Assembly: GCF_030678875.1 (NCBI RefSeq)
Contig: NZ_JAUUDS010000001.1
Location: 1,054,001 to 1,118,000 of the forward strand
Direction of reading: 5' to 3'
Source of the DNA: Sphingomonas aurea
Lineage (GTDB): Bacteria; Pseudomonadota; Alphaproteobacteria; Sphingomonadales; Sphingomonadaceae
Length of the DNA stretch: 64,000 nucleotides
Shown here: positions 26,720-35,663 of the stretch, piece after piece
Layout of the letters: each line of letters opens with the position of its first letter
How positions within the stretch are numbered: position 1 is the first letter of the stretch
The notes under the pieces: model-generated
Told to the model about the DNA's origin: nothing
Databases searched by the model: none
The model's input: only the letters and a program-made list of their open reading frames with translations
Program-made: the position numbers and the translations under genes

Positions 26720-26750
26720 AAAAAACCCGCCCGGATCGCTCCTGGCGGGT
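26720..26750 (-). terminator. Rho-independent terminator of rpsT
   Basis: Read on the minus strand, a stem ACCCGCC/GGCGGGT (plus-strand positions 26725-26731 and 26744-26750) is followed by six T residues (26725-26720). It lies 38 bp after the rpsT stop and separates rpsT from dnaA transcription. Confidence 0.8.
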
Positions 26751-26788
26751 CGTTCGTCAGACGCCCGAAACGGGCGACGAATGGAAGG

Positions 26789-27052
26789 TCAGGCCAGCGC
26801 CGACAGACGCTTGGTCAGGCGCGAGAACTTCCGGCTGGCGGTGTTCTTGTGCATCACGCCCTTGGCCACGCCGCGATCCAGCTCGGGCTGCACCGCTGCC
26901 AGAGCCTCGGTCGCCGCAGCCTTGTCGCCCGACGCCAGTGCCGCCTCGACCTTCTTCACGAAAGTGCGGATGCGGCTGACGCGTGCACCGTTGATCTCGG
27001 CGCGACGCTCGTTGCGACGGATACGCTTCTTGGCTTGCGGCGTGTTCGCCAT
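26789..27052 (-). CDS. rpsT: 30S ribosomal protein S20
   Basis: An 87-residue, very basic protein that starts [17 protein letters not shown] and ends [12 protein letters not shown]. It contains the conserved [13 protein letters not shown] and [15 protein letters not shown] blocks of S20, which binds 16S rRNA early in assembly. It lies between dnaA and mutM, and is followed by its own terminator. Confidence 0.97.
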   Translation of the reverse strand: MANTPQAKKRIRRNERRAEINGARVSRIRTFVKKVEAALASGDKAAATEALAAVQPELDRGVAKGVMHKNTASRKFSRLTKRLSALA

Positions 27053-27144
27053 CGACAGTCCCTTGGTCCAAAATGAAAAAGGGAGCGCGAGGATGCCTCA
27101 CGCTCTCCGGTTGGGGCGCGCCATACCGACTTGGGCGCCGCCGG

Positions 27145-27960
27145 TCAACTCCGCTGGCAGCGCGGGCACCAGAAGGTCGACCGTCCTGACTCGACCCGCC
27201 GCCGCACCGGGCCGCCACAGCCGCACGGCTCCCCCTCGCGGCCATAGACCAGGAACTGCTTGGAGAAATAGCCAAGCTCGCCATCGGGGGCCGCGAAGTC
27301 GCGCAGCGTCGATCCCCCCGCCTCGATCGCCGCGAGCAGGACCGCGCGAATCGCCACCACCAGCCGCTCCAGCCGCGGCAGCGCGATGCGCCCCGCCGCC
27401 CGGTCCGGCGCGATCCGCGCCATGTGCAGCGCCTCGCACACATAGATATTGCCCAGCCCCGCCACGATCCGCTGGTCGAGCAGCATCGCCTTGATCGGCG
27501 CTGCCCGCCCCTCCAGCACGGTCAGCAGATAGTCGGCGGTCAGGTCCGCGCCCAGCGGCTCGGGCCCCATCGCCATGAACGGCGGATAGGTCGCGAGCGC
27601 CTCGGTCGGCAGCAGGTCGATGAAGCCGAATCGCCGGGGGTCGTTCAGCGCCAGCCGCCGGCCGGCCGCCGTTTCGATCACCAGATGGTCGTGCGCCAGC
27701 GTGTCGGCCGGATCGACCCGCCACCGCCCCGACATGCCGAGATGGAAGACCATCGTGTCGCCGCGATCGGTGTCGATTAGCCCGTATTTGGCGCGACGGC
27801 CGAGCGAGGTCACGGTCGCCCCCTCCATCCGCTGGCGCAGGTCGACCGGAATCGCCTTGCGCAGGTCAGCGCGGCGCGCCTCGACGCGGGTCAGGCGCTG
27901 GCCGGCGAGCACCGGCGTCAGCCCGCGCACCGTGGTTTCGACTTCGGGAAGCTCGGGCAT
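27145..27960 (-). CDS. mutM: Formamidopyrimidine-DNA glycosylase
   Basis: A 271-residue Fpg. The mature N-terminus PELPEVETTVRGL gives the catalytic Pro and Glu. GRRAKYGLI carries the conserved Lys. The H2TH region is LLDQRIVAGLGNIYVCEALHMA, and the C-terminal zinc finger is CGCGGPVRRRVESGRSTFWC. It removes 8-oxoguanine and formamidopyrimidines. It is divergent from ubiE by 56 bp. Confidence 0.96.
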   Translation of the reverse strand: MPELPEVETTVRGLTPVLAGQRLTRVEARRADLRKAIPVDLRQRMEGATVTSLGRRAKYGLIDTDRGDTMVFHLGMSGRWRVDPADTLAHDHLVIETAAGRRLALNDPRRFGFIDLLPTEALATYPPFMAMGPEPLGADLTADYLLTVLEGRAAPIKAMLLDQRIVAGLGNIYVCEALHMARIAPDRAAGRIALPRLERLVVAIRAVLLAAIEAGGSTLRDFAAPDGELGYFSKQFLVYGREGEPCGCGGPVRRRVESGRSTFWCPRCQRS

Positions 27961-28016
27961 CACCGATGAGCTAGGTTGCGTTTGCCCCTGCCACAAGCGG
28001 TCGCTAGGGCAGAGCG

Positions 28017-28748
28017 ATGACCGACACCGTCTCCTTCGGCTATGAAGACATTCCCGCCACCGAGAAGACCGCCCGCGTCGGCGGCGTTTTCCGCAGCGTG
28101 GCCGGCAGTTACGACCTGATGAACGACGCCATGTCGGGCGGCATGCACCGACTGTGGAAGGACCGCTTCGTCCGCCGGGTGAAGCCACGCGCCGGCGAGC
28201 AGATCCTCGACATGGCCGGTGGCACCGGCGACATCGCGTTCCGCATGGAGCCGAGCGGCGCCGCGATCACCGTCGCCGACATCAACCCGGCGATGCTGGA
28301 GGTCGGCATGGCGCGCGCGCAGAAGCGCGGCCTGGACGGCCTCGTCTGGAGCGAGGCCAATGCCGAGGTCCTGACCTTCCCCGACCGGTTCTTCGACGCC
28401 TATACTATCGCCTTCGGCATCCGAAACGTCACCGACATCCCGGCCGCGCTGCGCGAGGCGCACCGGGTGCTGCGGCGCGGCGGGCGCTTCTTCTGCCTGG
28501 AATTCTCGACGGTCGAGTGGCCGGGCTTCGCCGACGTGTACGACGTCTACTCGCACCGGCTGGTGCCGCGACTGGGCCAGTTGCTGGCGCGCGACGCGGA
28601 AAGCTATCGCTACCTGATCGAATCGATCCGCCGCTTCCCGCCGATGCCGGCGTTCGAGGCGATGATCCGCGAGGCCGGCTTCGTGAACACGAGGGTGGAG
28701 CCGATCATGGGCGGTCTCGTCGCGATCCACAGCGGCTGGAAAATCTGA
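28017..28748 (+). CDS. ubiE: Ubiquinone/menaquinone biosynthesis C-methyltransferase UbiE
   Basis: A 243-residue class I SAM methyltransferase. Motif I is LDMAGGTGDIAF. Family blocks include FRSVAGSYDLMNDAMSGGMHRLWK, AFGIRNVTDIPAALREAHRVL and LEFSTVEWPGF. It methylates the benzoquinol ring in ubiquinone synthesis. It is followed 4 bp later by ubiB, so the two quinone genes form an operon. Confidence 0.95.
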   Translation: MTDTVSFGYEDIPATEKTARVGGVFRSVAGSYDLMNDAMSGGMHRLWKDRFVRRVKPRAGEQILDMAGGTGDIAFRMEPSGAAITVADINPAMLEVGMARAQKRGLDGLVWSEANAEVLTFPDRFFDAYTIAFGIRNVTDIPAALREAHRVLRRGGRFFCLEFSTVEWPGFADVYDVYSHRLVPRLGQLLARDAESYRYLIESIRRFPPMPAFEAMIREAGFVNTRVEPIMGGLVAIHSGWKI

Positions 28749-28752
28749 TCCG

Positions 28753-30288
28753 GTGACGTCGCCCATCGTCCATAGCTGGCGACTCCTGAAATGGGGCCGC
28801 ATCCTGGCGCGCCACGGGGCACTGCGCGGGATCGAGCGTGATCCCAACACGCCCGCGCAGGTGCGCCGTCTCGCCCGCATCGCCCGGCTCGGCGCGCGGG
28901 TGCCGGCAGTTCCGCGCTATGCCGACGCGTTTCAGGCGATCGGCCCCGCCGCCATCAAGCTGGGCCAGACGCTGGCGACCCGCCCCGATCTGGTCGGCGA
29001 GGCGGCCGCGCACGACCTGCTCCGGCTGCAAGACCAGCTGCCGGCCGTCCCATACGAGACGATCGAGCAGGCGATGCGCGCCAGCCTGGGCCGCGATCCC
29101 GCCACGCTGTTCAGCCGGATCGAGGAGACGCCGGTCGGCGCCGCCTCGATCGCGCAGGTCCACCGTGCCGTCACCACCGACGGGCGGCAGGTCGCGGTCA
29201 AGGTGCTGCGCCCCGGCGTCGAGGAGGATTTCGCCCGCGCCATCGACACCTATCAATGGGCCGCCGCCCAGCTGGAGGCGCTGAGCCCCGAGGCGCGCCG
29301 GCTGCGCCCGCGCCTGACGATCGAGAATTTCCGCCGCTGGACGCTGCGCGAGCTGAACTTTCGCCGCGAGGCCGCGTCGGCGTCGGAGCTGGCCGAGGCG
29401 ATGACCGCCGAGCCGGACTTCATGGTCCCCGCGATCGACTGGCAGCGCTCGACCGCCAAGGTGCTGACGATCGAGTGGATCGACGGCATCAAGCTGTCCG
29501 ATCGCGCCGCGCTGGTCGCCGCCGGCTATGACCTGCCGAAACTGGCGCAGACCCTTGTCCGTGCCTTTCTGCGCCAGGCGATCGCCGAGGGCTTCTTCCA
29601 CGCCGACATGCACCAGGGCAATCTGTTCGCGCTGCCGGGAGACCGCATCGCCGCGATCGATTTCGGCATCATGGGCCGGATCGACCGCCGCGCGCGGGTG
29701 TGGCTGGCGGAGATCCTCTACGGCCTCATCACCGGCAACTACAAGCGCGTCGCCGAGATCCATTTCGAGGCGGGCTATGTCCCCGCCCACCACAATGTCG
29801 CCGAGTTCGCCACGGCACTGCGCGCAGTCGGCGAGCCGATGCGCGGCCTGCCGGTAAAGGACATGTCGATCGGCATGATGCTCGACGGGCTGTTCTCGAT
29901 CACCCGCGACTTCGACATGGTCACCCAGCCGCACCTGCTCCTCCTCCAGAAGACGATGGTGATGGTCGAGGGCGTGGCGACCAGCCTCGACCCGAACATC
30001 AACCTGTGGGACTCGGCCGCCCCCTTCGTTCGCGAGTGGATCAGGACCGAACTGGGGCCGGAGGCCGCCATCGCCGACCGCCTGATCCTCGACCTGAAGA
30101 CGCTTGCCCGCCTGCCCGATCTGGTCCGCCGGATCGAGGCGCGCTACCCCGCGCCGGGCGGTGAGCCCCCCGCCCCGCCACTCCGCCAGGTCGAGGTGGT
30201 GCGGCTGGGCGGCGGCTGGCGCTACGCCGCGGTCGCCATCCTCTCCGCCGTCGCCGCAGTCGGCGCTACGGTCGCGCTCATCCACTGA
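28753..30288 (+). CDS. ubiB: UbiB-family ubiquinone biosynthesis protein (ADCK-like atypical kinase)
   Basis: A 511-residue atypical kinase-fold protein. It has the KxGQ motif in IKLGQTLATRPDLVG, a nucleotide-binding VAVKVLRPGVEEDF, the catalytic HADMHQGNLFALPGD and the metal-binding IDFGIMGRIDRR. A C-terminal hydrophobic helix (YAAVAILSAVAAVGATVALI) anchors it in the inner membrane. UbiB assists delivery or processing of ubiquinone precursors. The start is GTG, 4 bp after ubiE. Confidence 0.95.
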   Translation: MTSPIVHSWRLLKWGRILARHGALRGIERDPNTPAQVRRLARIARLGARVPAVPRYADAFQAIGPAAIKLGQTLATRPDLVGEAAAHDLLRLQDQLPAVPYETIEQAMRASLGRDPATLFSRIEETPVGAASIAQVHRAVTTDGRQVAVKVLRPGVEEDFARAIDTYQWAAAQLEALSPEARRLRPRLTIENFRRWTLRELNFRREAASASELAEAMTAEPDFMVPAIDWQRSTAKVLTIEWIDGIKLSDRAALVAAGYDLPKLAQTLVRAFLRQAIAEGFFHADMHQGNLFALPGDRIAAIDFGIMGRIDRRARVWLAEILYGLITGNYKRVAEIHFEAGYVPAHHNVAEFATALRAVGEPMRGLPVKDMSIGMMLDGLFSITRDFDMVTQPHLLLLQKTMVMVEGVATSLDPNINLWDSAAPFVREWIRTELGPEAAIADRLILDLKTLARLPDLVRRIEARYPAPGGEPPAPPLRQVEVVRLGGGWRYAAVAILSAVAAVGATVALIH

Positions 30289-30299
30289 CGACCGAGCCG

Positions 30300-31373
30300 A
30301 TGCGCCGCGCCCGCTCGCCGTTGATCCTGCCCGGCCCCACCCGGCTGGCGACGATCGGCCGCGGGCAGGCGCGGGCGGTGCTGGCGGTGCTGGTCCTCGT
30401 CCTGTTGCTCTTGGGCGCCCTGCCCGCCGCCGATCCCGCGCCCGATCTGACGCGGCAGATCGGCTTCCACGGTGCCATCGTCGACCGGCTGCGCCACGGC
30501 GGCGAGGATTATTACACCGCGACCGCCGCAGCCCTGCGCGGCAGCGACCTGCCGACGCGACCCTTCACCGCCTTTCCGCTGCCGGCGCTGGCGACGATCG
30601 CCGGCCAGCTGTCGGCGATTTCGCTCCTCGGCCTGATGGCGCCACTGATCGGTCTGGTGGCGGCCGCCTGGTCACGGCACTTCGCGCGGCCGGGACCGGG
30701 ACGGTCGCTCTGTTTCACCGTCGCTCTCGCCGCGGCGTTCGGCGTGATGCAGAGCGGCAACGACCTGTTGCCGCAGCTCTGGGCCGGACTGTTCATCGCG
30801 CTGTCGCTCGCCCTGCGCAGACCCGGCCGCTGGCTGGAGAGCGCCGCGATCGGCCTCGCCGCGGCGATCGTCTACGAGGGTGCGGCGCTCTATCTGGCGA
30901 TCATGGCTCTCGCCGCCTGGCACGACGACCACCGGCGCGAGGCAGCGATATGGGGCGGCGCACTGCTGGCGACGCTTGCCGTGGTTGCCGTCCATGCGCG
31001 CGCCGCCACCGATGCGGTCGGCACCATGGACGCCACGACCGGATGGGCGTCGGCAGGTCCGCTGGCGGCGCTCGACGCGCTGCTCACGACCAGCGGGCTG
31101 CGGGTGCTGCCATCGGGCGTCGCCGCACCGCTGTTCGCCATCGCGCTCGCCGGCTGGTGCGCGTGGCGCGACCCGCTTGCGGTGCGCGCGGCGGCGACCG
31201 TGATCGCCTGCCTCGTGCTGCTCGCCTTCCTGCCCGGAACCGCCGTCACGACCGGAGCACTGGTCGCGCCGCTGGTGCTGCTGGGCCTGCTCCCGGCGAT
31301 CGACGGCATCCGCGACCTGCTGCGCGCCGCGCTCGACAGCCGGCGTATCACGGTGACAAGAGTGGTTCGCTAA
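30300..31373 (+). CDS. Polytopic membrane protein, unknown function
   Basis: A 357-residue protein that I cannot assign to a named family. It has about nine hydrophobic segments, the first at about 26-45 ([19 protein letters not shown]) and the last at about 307-335. After the first helix there is a periplasmic-looking loop [31 protein letters not shown], a layout seen in glycosyltransferase-like membrane proteins (GT-C topology). A GT-C-type activity is only a guess. It lies 11 bp after ubiB and 11 bp before coaBC, inside the otherwise conserved dnaA-to-dut cluster. Confidence 0.7.
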   Translation: MRRARSPLILPGPTRLATIGRGQARAVLAVLVLVLLLLGALPAADPAPDLTRQIGFHGAIVDRLRHGGEDYYTATAAALRGSDLPTRPFTAFPLPALATIAGQLSAISLLGLMAPLIGLVAAAWSRHFARPGPGRSLCFTVALAAAFGVMQSGNDLLPQLWAGLFIALSLALRRPGRWLESAAIGLAAAIVYEGAALYLAIMALAAWHDDHRREAAIWGGALLATLAVVAVHARAATDAVGTMDATTGWASAGPLAALDALLTTSGLRVLPSGVAAPLFAIALAGWCAWRDPLAVRAAATVIACLVLLAFLPGTAVTTGALVAPLVLLGLLPAIDGIRDLLRAALDSRRITVTRVVR

Positions 31374-31384
31374 GGGGTCGTACG

Positions 31385-32569
31385 ATGAAGCGCATCCTCC
31401 TGATCGTCGGCGGCGGTATCGCCGCGTACAAGGCGTGCGAATTGATCCGCCTGCTCCGCGCGCGCGGCCACGCGGTGCGGTGCGTCCTGACCGAGGGGGG
31501 CAGCCACTTCGTCACCCCGATGACGCTGGCGGCGCTCAGCGAGGATCAGGTCTTCACGACCCTGTGGGACCTGAAGGACGAGGCGGAGATGGGGCATATC
31601 CAGCTCAGTCGCCAGGCCGACCTGATCGTCGTCGCCCCCGCCACCGCCGACCTGATCGCGCGCATGGCGGCGGGCATCGCCGACGACCTCGCCACCACGC
31701 TGCTGCTCGCCACCGATACGCCGGTGCTCGCCGCGCCGGCGATGAACGTGCGGATGTGGCAGCACCCCGCCACCCGCCGCAACGTCGCCCGGCTGCGCGC
31801 CGACGGCATCACCGTGCTGGAGCCGGACGAGGGCGCCATGGCCTGCGGCGAGTACGGCCCCGGCCGCCTGCCCGAACCGACGGCGATCGCGGCGGCGATC
31901 GACGGTGCACTGACGCCGGTCGAGCCGGTGCTCGCCGGACGGCACGTCATCGTCACCGCCGGTCCGACGCACGAGCCGATCGATCCGGTGCGCTACATCG
32001 CCAACCGGTCCTCCGGGCGGCAGGGCTTCGCCATCGCCGGCGCCCTCGCCGCGCTGGGCGCGCGGGTCACGCTGATCGCCGGGCCGGTGTCGCTACCGAC
32101 GCCGGCCGGCGTCGACCGCGTCGATGTCGAGACCGCGCTCGACATGGCGGCGGCGGTGGAGCCGGCCCTGCCCGCCGACGCCGCGGTGATGGTCGCCGCC
32201 GTCGCCGACTGGCGAGTCGCGCCCGCACCGCAGAAGGTGAAGAAGACCGGCGACACCCCCGCCTTCGTGCTGATCGAGAACCCCGACATCCTCGCGACCC
32301 TGTCCCACTCGCCCCAACGCCCGTCACTCGTCGTCGGATTTGCCGCCGAAACGGAGCAAGTCCTCAACCATGCCCGCGCCAAACTCACCCGCAAGCAATG
32401 CGACTGGATCGTCGCCAACGACGTGTCGGGCGACGTGATGGGCGGAGAGGCCAACGCCGTCCACATCGTCACCGCGGACGGCGTCGACAGCTGGCCGCGG
32501 ACGGGCAAGGACGAGGTCGCCCGGGGGCTCGCGCGGCGCATCGCCGATGCGCTAATGGGGGCGGCATGA
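31385..32569 (+). CDS. coaBC: Bifunctional phosphopantothenoylcysteine decarboxylase/phosphopantothenate--cysteine ligase
   Basis: A 394-residue fusion enzyme of coenzyme A synthesis. The CoaC half is a flavoprotein ([31 protein letters not shown], and the active-site Cys in [14 protein letters not shown]). The CoaB half starts near residue 182 ([27 protein letters not shown]) with [16 protein letters not shown] and [10 protein letters not shown]. It makes phosphopantothenoylcysteine with CTP, then decarboxylates it to phosphopantetheine. It is coupled to dut by an ATGA overlap. Confidence 0.95.
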   Translation: MKRILLIVGGGIAAYKACELIRLLRARGHAVRCVLTEGGSHFVTPMTLAALSEDQVFTTLWDLKDEAEMGHIQLSRQADLIVVAPATADLIARMAAGIADDLATTLLLATDTPVLAAPAMNVRMWQHPATRRNVARLRADGITVLEPDEGAMACGEYGPGRLPEPTAIAAAIDGALTPVEPVLAGRHVIVTAGPTHEPIDPVRYIANRSSGRQGFAIAGALAALGARVTLIAGPVSLPTPAGVDRVDVETALDMAAAVEPALPADAAVMVAAVADWRVAPAPQKVKKTGDTPAFVLIENPDILATLSHSPQRPSLVVGFAAETEQVLNHARAKLTRKQCDWIVANDVSGDVMGGEANAVHIVTADGVDSWPRTGKDEVARGLARRIADALMGAA

Positions 32570-33009
32570 CCCCGATCCGTATCGCCCTGACCCGCCTGCC
32601 CCAGGGCGAGGGCCTCCCCCTCCCCCGCTACGCCACCGACGGCGCCGCCGGCATGGACGTCGTCGCGGCCGAGAGCCTGACGCTCGCCCCCGGCGCGCGC
32701 GCGGCGGTGGCGACCGGCTTCGCGATCGCCATCCCCGCCGGTTACGAGGTGCAGGTCCGCCCCCGCTCCGGCCTGGCGCTCAAGCACGGCGTCACCTGCC
32801 TCAACACGCCCGGCACGATCGATCACGACTATCGCGGCGAGGTAAAGGTGATCCTCGCCAATCTCGGCACCGAGCCGTTCGCGGTCGTTCGCGGAGAGCG
32901 GATCGCGCAGTTGGTGCCCGCCCCCGTGCAGCGCGCGGCGTGGGACGAGGTCGAGACGCTCGACGAAACCGCGCGCGGGGTGGGCGGCTTCGGATCGACC
33001 GGCCGATGA
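32566..33009 (+). CDS. dut: dUTP diphosphatase
   Basis: A 147-residue trimeric dUTPase. All five family motifs are visible: [48 protein letters not shown] and GVGGFGSTG. It hydrolyses dUTP to dUMP, keeping uracil out of DNA. It overlaps coaBC upstream and a small gene downstream, each through ATGA. Confidence 0.96.
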   Translation: MTPIRIALTRLPQGEGLPLPRYATDGAAGMDVVAAESLTLAPGARAAVATGFAIAIPAGYEVQVRPRSGLALKHGVTCLNTPGTIDHDYRGEVKVILANLGTEPFAVVRGERIAQLVPAPVQRAAWDEVETLDETARGVGGFGSTGR

Positions 33010-33368
33010 TCGCGCTGCTCGCCGCCGCCCTACAGGGGCTGACACCGCCGCCGGTCGCCAGCTGGCGCGATCTGCCCGTGTTTCCCCTGTCTCGGACCAC
33101 CGCGCCGGATGAGGGCTCCGCCTTCGTGAAGGCGGAGATCGCCGCCGGCCGCTGTTCCGTGCCGCCGGAGGGCAGCGATCTGGTCGCTCCCATCGCCATT
33201 CTGGTGGGTCCGACCGGCGCGATCCGTCAGATCGTGCCGCAGGCGATCGGCTGTCCCACGGTCGAGCAGTACACCGTGGGTTATCTGATGACGCTCACGC
33301 GCGCCGCACCGGGCTCCACTCCGCCACGGGCCGGCTGGTACAGCCTCGCTATCGAGTACCACTGGTAG
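33006..33368 (+). CDS. Small hypothetical protein after dut
   Basis: A 120-residue protein of no recognised family. It starts [16 protein letters not shown], a short hydrophobic stretch that could be a weak signal sequence. It has two Cys (GRCSVPPEG and IGCPTVEQ) and a C-terminal [29 protein letters not shown], which resembles the TonB-C-like energy-transduction fold only in its ending. The ATG overlaps the dut stop (ATGA), which supports translation. Function is unknown. Confidence 0.6.
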   Translation: MIALLAAALQGLTPPPVASWRDLPVFPLSRTTAPDEGSAFVKAEIAAGRCSVPPEGSDLVAPIAILVGPTGAIRQIVPQAIGCPTVEQYTVGYLMTLTRAAPGSTPPRAGWYSLAIEYHW

Positions 33369-33579
33369 ATCGGATCGATTGCAGTTCAACTTTCGCGACG
33401 AGACGACGGAATTCTTCGCGTAACTTTCATTCATTGCTGCTAGGCAGCTGTCGTGGCCGGCGATAAGTGTGGCTGCACTGCATCGGTGTGAAACGCGTTC
33501 ACTCTGTGCAGGGTTACCGGGTTGTCTTGTGCGCCGCAGTGTGCAAGGGACGCGGTGACGACCATGAAGGGAGTTCAAT

Positions 33580-33825
33580 ATGCGTCTTGGGAAGTATCTC
33601 ATGGCCGCCGCTGTCGCCACGATGGCGGTTGCGCCTGCCATGGCCGCTCCGGCCAACCCGGCAGCCAGCCTGTCGGTTTCGAAGTCGGCCCGTGCGGGTT
33701 CGGTTTCGTCGAAGAAGAATGAGCTCGCCGGTGGCGGCCTGATCGTTGCCCTGATCGCGGCTGCTGCCGTGGTTGCCGGTGTGGTGATCGTTGCCGACAG
33801 CGACGACGACGCTGACAGCAACTAA
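33580..33825 (+). CDS. Small secreted or membrane peptide with acidic tail
   Basis: An 81-residue protein with a signal peptide (MRLGKYLMAAAVATMAVAPAMAAPA), a Ser/Lys-rich middle (SVSKSARAGSVSSKKNELAGG), a hydrophobic helix (about 51-71, GGLIVALIAAAAVVAGVVIVA) and a C-terminal tail DSDDDADSN. The ribosome site GAAGGGAG is strong and a perfect terminator follows 24 bp after the stop, so this is a real, separately transcribed gene. Function is unknown. If the signal peptide is cleaved, the product is a single-span peptide of about 58 residues. Confidence 0.8.
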   Translation: MRLGKYLMAAAVATMAVAPAMAAPANPAASLSVSKSARAGSVSSKKNELAGGGLIVALIAAAAVVAGVVIVADSDDDADSN

Positions 33826-33848
33826 AATCCACTCATCCGAGTTGGAGG

Positions 33849-33880
33849 AAATAGCGGCTCTTCGGGGCCGCTATTTTTTT
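33849..33880 (+). terminator. Strong rho-independent terminator
   Basis: A 10-bp stem AAATAGCGGC/GCCGCTATTT (33849-33858 and 33867-33876) with an 8-nt loop TCTTCGGG continues into a run of T (33874-33880). It ends the small-peptide transcript and insulates moeB. Confidence 0.92.
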
Positions 33881-33900
33881 GTGCGGTGAAATCGGTCTAC

Positions 33901-34677
33901 ATGACTGGCATGCAAACATTTTCCAATACGGAGCTGAATCGCTACGCCCGCCATATCGTGCTGCGCGAGATCGGCGGTCTGGGGCAGCTTCGCTTGCGGC
34001 GTGCGGTGGTAACGGTCGTCGGCGCGGGCGGGATCGGATCACCGGCGCTTCAATATCTGGCTGGCGCGGGCATAGGCACCGTCCGGATCATCGACCACGA
34101 CTTGGTCGATCTCTCCAACCTGCAACGTCAGACGATCTACGACACCAGCGACATCGGCCTGCCCAAGGCGGCGGCAGCGGCAATCGCCATGGCCCGTTTG
34201 AATCCGAAGGTGGCGACCGACGTCCGCGTGGAGCGGGTCGGACCGAAGACGGTCGACGCGCTGCTGACCGGCTCCGACGTCGTGATCGACGGCACCGACA
34301 ATTTCGACACGCGATTGCTGACCGCCGATTCGGCCCATGCAAAGCGCATTCCCCTGATCTCGGCCGCTGTGGGACAGTTCGAGGGGCAGCTGGCCGTGTT
34401 CCGCGGATGGGAACGGCACCTCCCCTGCTATCGCTGCCTCGTCGGCAATGATCCGGACCGGGCAGCGGGAAGCTGCGCCGATCAGGGCGTGCTCGGCCCC
34501 GTTACCGGGATGATGGGCGCGATGGCCGCGCTGGAGGCGATCCGTGCGATCGTGCCATTCGGCGACGATCCGGCGGGGCGGCTGCTACTGGCCGACCTGC
34601 TGTCCTGGCGTTTCCGCAGCATCGCCCTGCCTGCCGATCCCGGCTGTCCGACCTGCGGCGATCAGACGCCGGCATAG
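33901..34677 (+). CDS. moeB: ThiF/MoeB-family molybdopterin-synthase adenylyltransferase
   Basis: A 258-residue E1-like enzyme. It has NRYARHIVLREIGGLGQ, the nucleotide-binding VVGAGGIGSPALQYLAGAGIG, the Arg finger in DLSNLQRQTIY and VIDGTDNFDTRLL. Zinc cysteines are CYRC and CPTC, and the catalytic region is GSCADQGVLGPVTGMMG. It adenylates the C-terminal Gly of MoaD or ThiS-like carriers. The start is set at ATG 33901; GTG 33886 and ATG 33910 are alternatives. GTG 33886 lies only 6 bp after the terminator, which argues against it. The 3' end overlaps the convergent epimerase by 16 bp. Confidence 0.87.
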   Translation: MTGMQTFSNTELNRYARHIVLREIGGLGQLRLRRAVVTVVGAGGIGSPALQYLAGAGIGTVRIIDHDLVDLSNLQRQTIYDTSDIGLPKAAAAAIAMARLNPKVATDVRVERVGPKTVDALLTGSDVVIDGTDNFDTRLLTADSAHAKRIPLISAAVGQFEGQLAVFRGWERHLPCYRCLVGNDPDRAAGSCADQGVLGPVTGMMGAMAALEAIRAIVPFGDDPAGRLLLADLLSWRFRSIALPADPGCPTCGDQTPA

Positions 34678-35663
34678 GATCGATACCACTCGACGAAGCG
34701 CGGAATGCCGATGTCGATCGGCACCGCGGGCCGATAATCCAGCATCCGCGCGGCAGCGTCGATATCGGCAAAGGTCGCCGGCACGTCGCCCGGCTGCATC
34801 GGCTGATCGTCGCGGATCGCGGCCTTCCCACACGCTGCCTCGATCAGGTCGATCAGCCGGCCGAGCGGCTCGGGCCGGTTGTTGCCGAGATTGTACACGG
34901 CATGCGGAGCGACGCTGCCGCCCGGCTTCTCCGCTCCGTCATCGGCAGGTGGGCGGTCGAGCGCCGAGACCACACCGCTGACGATATCGTCGATGAAGGT
35001 GAAGTCCCGCTCCATCCGCCCGCCATTGAACACGCGGATCGGCTCGCCTGCCAGGATCGCTTTGGTGAACAGCCATACCGCCATGTCCGGGCGCCCCCAT
35101 GGCCCATAGACGGTGAAGAAGCGCAGGCCGGTCAGCGGCAGGCGGAAGAGATGGGCATAGCTCTCGCTCATCAGTTCGTTGGCGCGCTTGGTCGCGGCGT
35201 AGAGCGAAACCGGCCGATCGACGGGATCGCCGACGCGGAACGGCATCGTCCGATTGCCGCCATAGACCGACGAGGACGAGGCATAGACCATGTGCGCGAC
35301 ACTCCGGGCCCGCGCCAGTTCCAGCAGGGTCAGGTGGCCGACCAGATTGGCGCGGCCATAGACCTGCGGCTGCTCGATCGAATAGCGCACCCCGGCCTGC
35401 GCGCCGAGATGGACGACGCGGTCGAACGCGGCATCCGCGAGGACGGTGTGCAGCCGCGCCTCGTCGGCAAAATCCGCCTCGACGAAGCGGACACGGTCGC
35501 CGAAGCGCTCCGCCAGCGTCGCCAGCCGCGCTCGCTTCAACGCCCGGTCGTAATAGTCGTTCAGGTCGTCGATCCCGATCACCCGCTCGCCGCGCGCGGC
35601 CAGCCGCGCTGCGACATGGAAGCCGATGAAGCCCGCGATCCCGGTGACCAGGACGGCACTCAC
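34662..35663 (-). CDS. NAD-dependent UDP-sugar 4-epimerase (UDP-glucuronate 4-epimerase-like)
   Basis: A 333-residue extended SDR protein. The Rossmann motif is TGIAGFIGFHVA, then a catalytic YAATK (preceded by ASSSSVYGGN), FFTVYGPWGRPDMA and MERDFTFIDDI. Together these are typical of UDP-glucuronate 4-epimerases of the CapI/LspL group. It would make UDP-galacturonate for surface polysaccharide, using the product of Ugd (45805). It is coupled to galU by a GTGA overlap and starts with GTG. Confidence 0.87.
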   Translation of the reverse strand: MSAVLVTGIAGFIGFHVAARLAARGERVIGIDDLNDYYDRALKRARLATLAERFGDRVRFVEADFADEARLHTVLADAAFDRVVHLGAQAGVRYSIEQPQVYGRANLVGHLTLLELARARSVAHMVYASSSSVYGGNRTMPFRVGDPVDRPVSLYAATKRANELMSESYAHLFRLPLTGLRFFTVYGPWGRPDMAVWLFTKAILAGEPIRVFNGGRMERDFTFIDDIVSGVVSALDRPPADDGAEKPGGSVAPHAVYNLGNNRPEPLGRLIDLIEAACGKAAIRDDQPMQPGDVPATFADIDAAARMLDYRPAVPIDIGIPRFVEWYRSYAGV

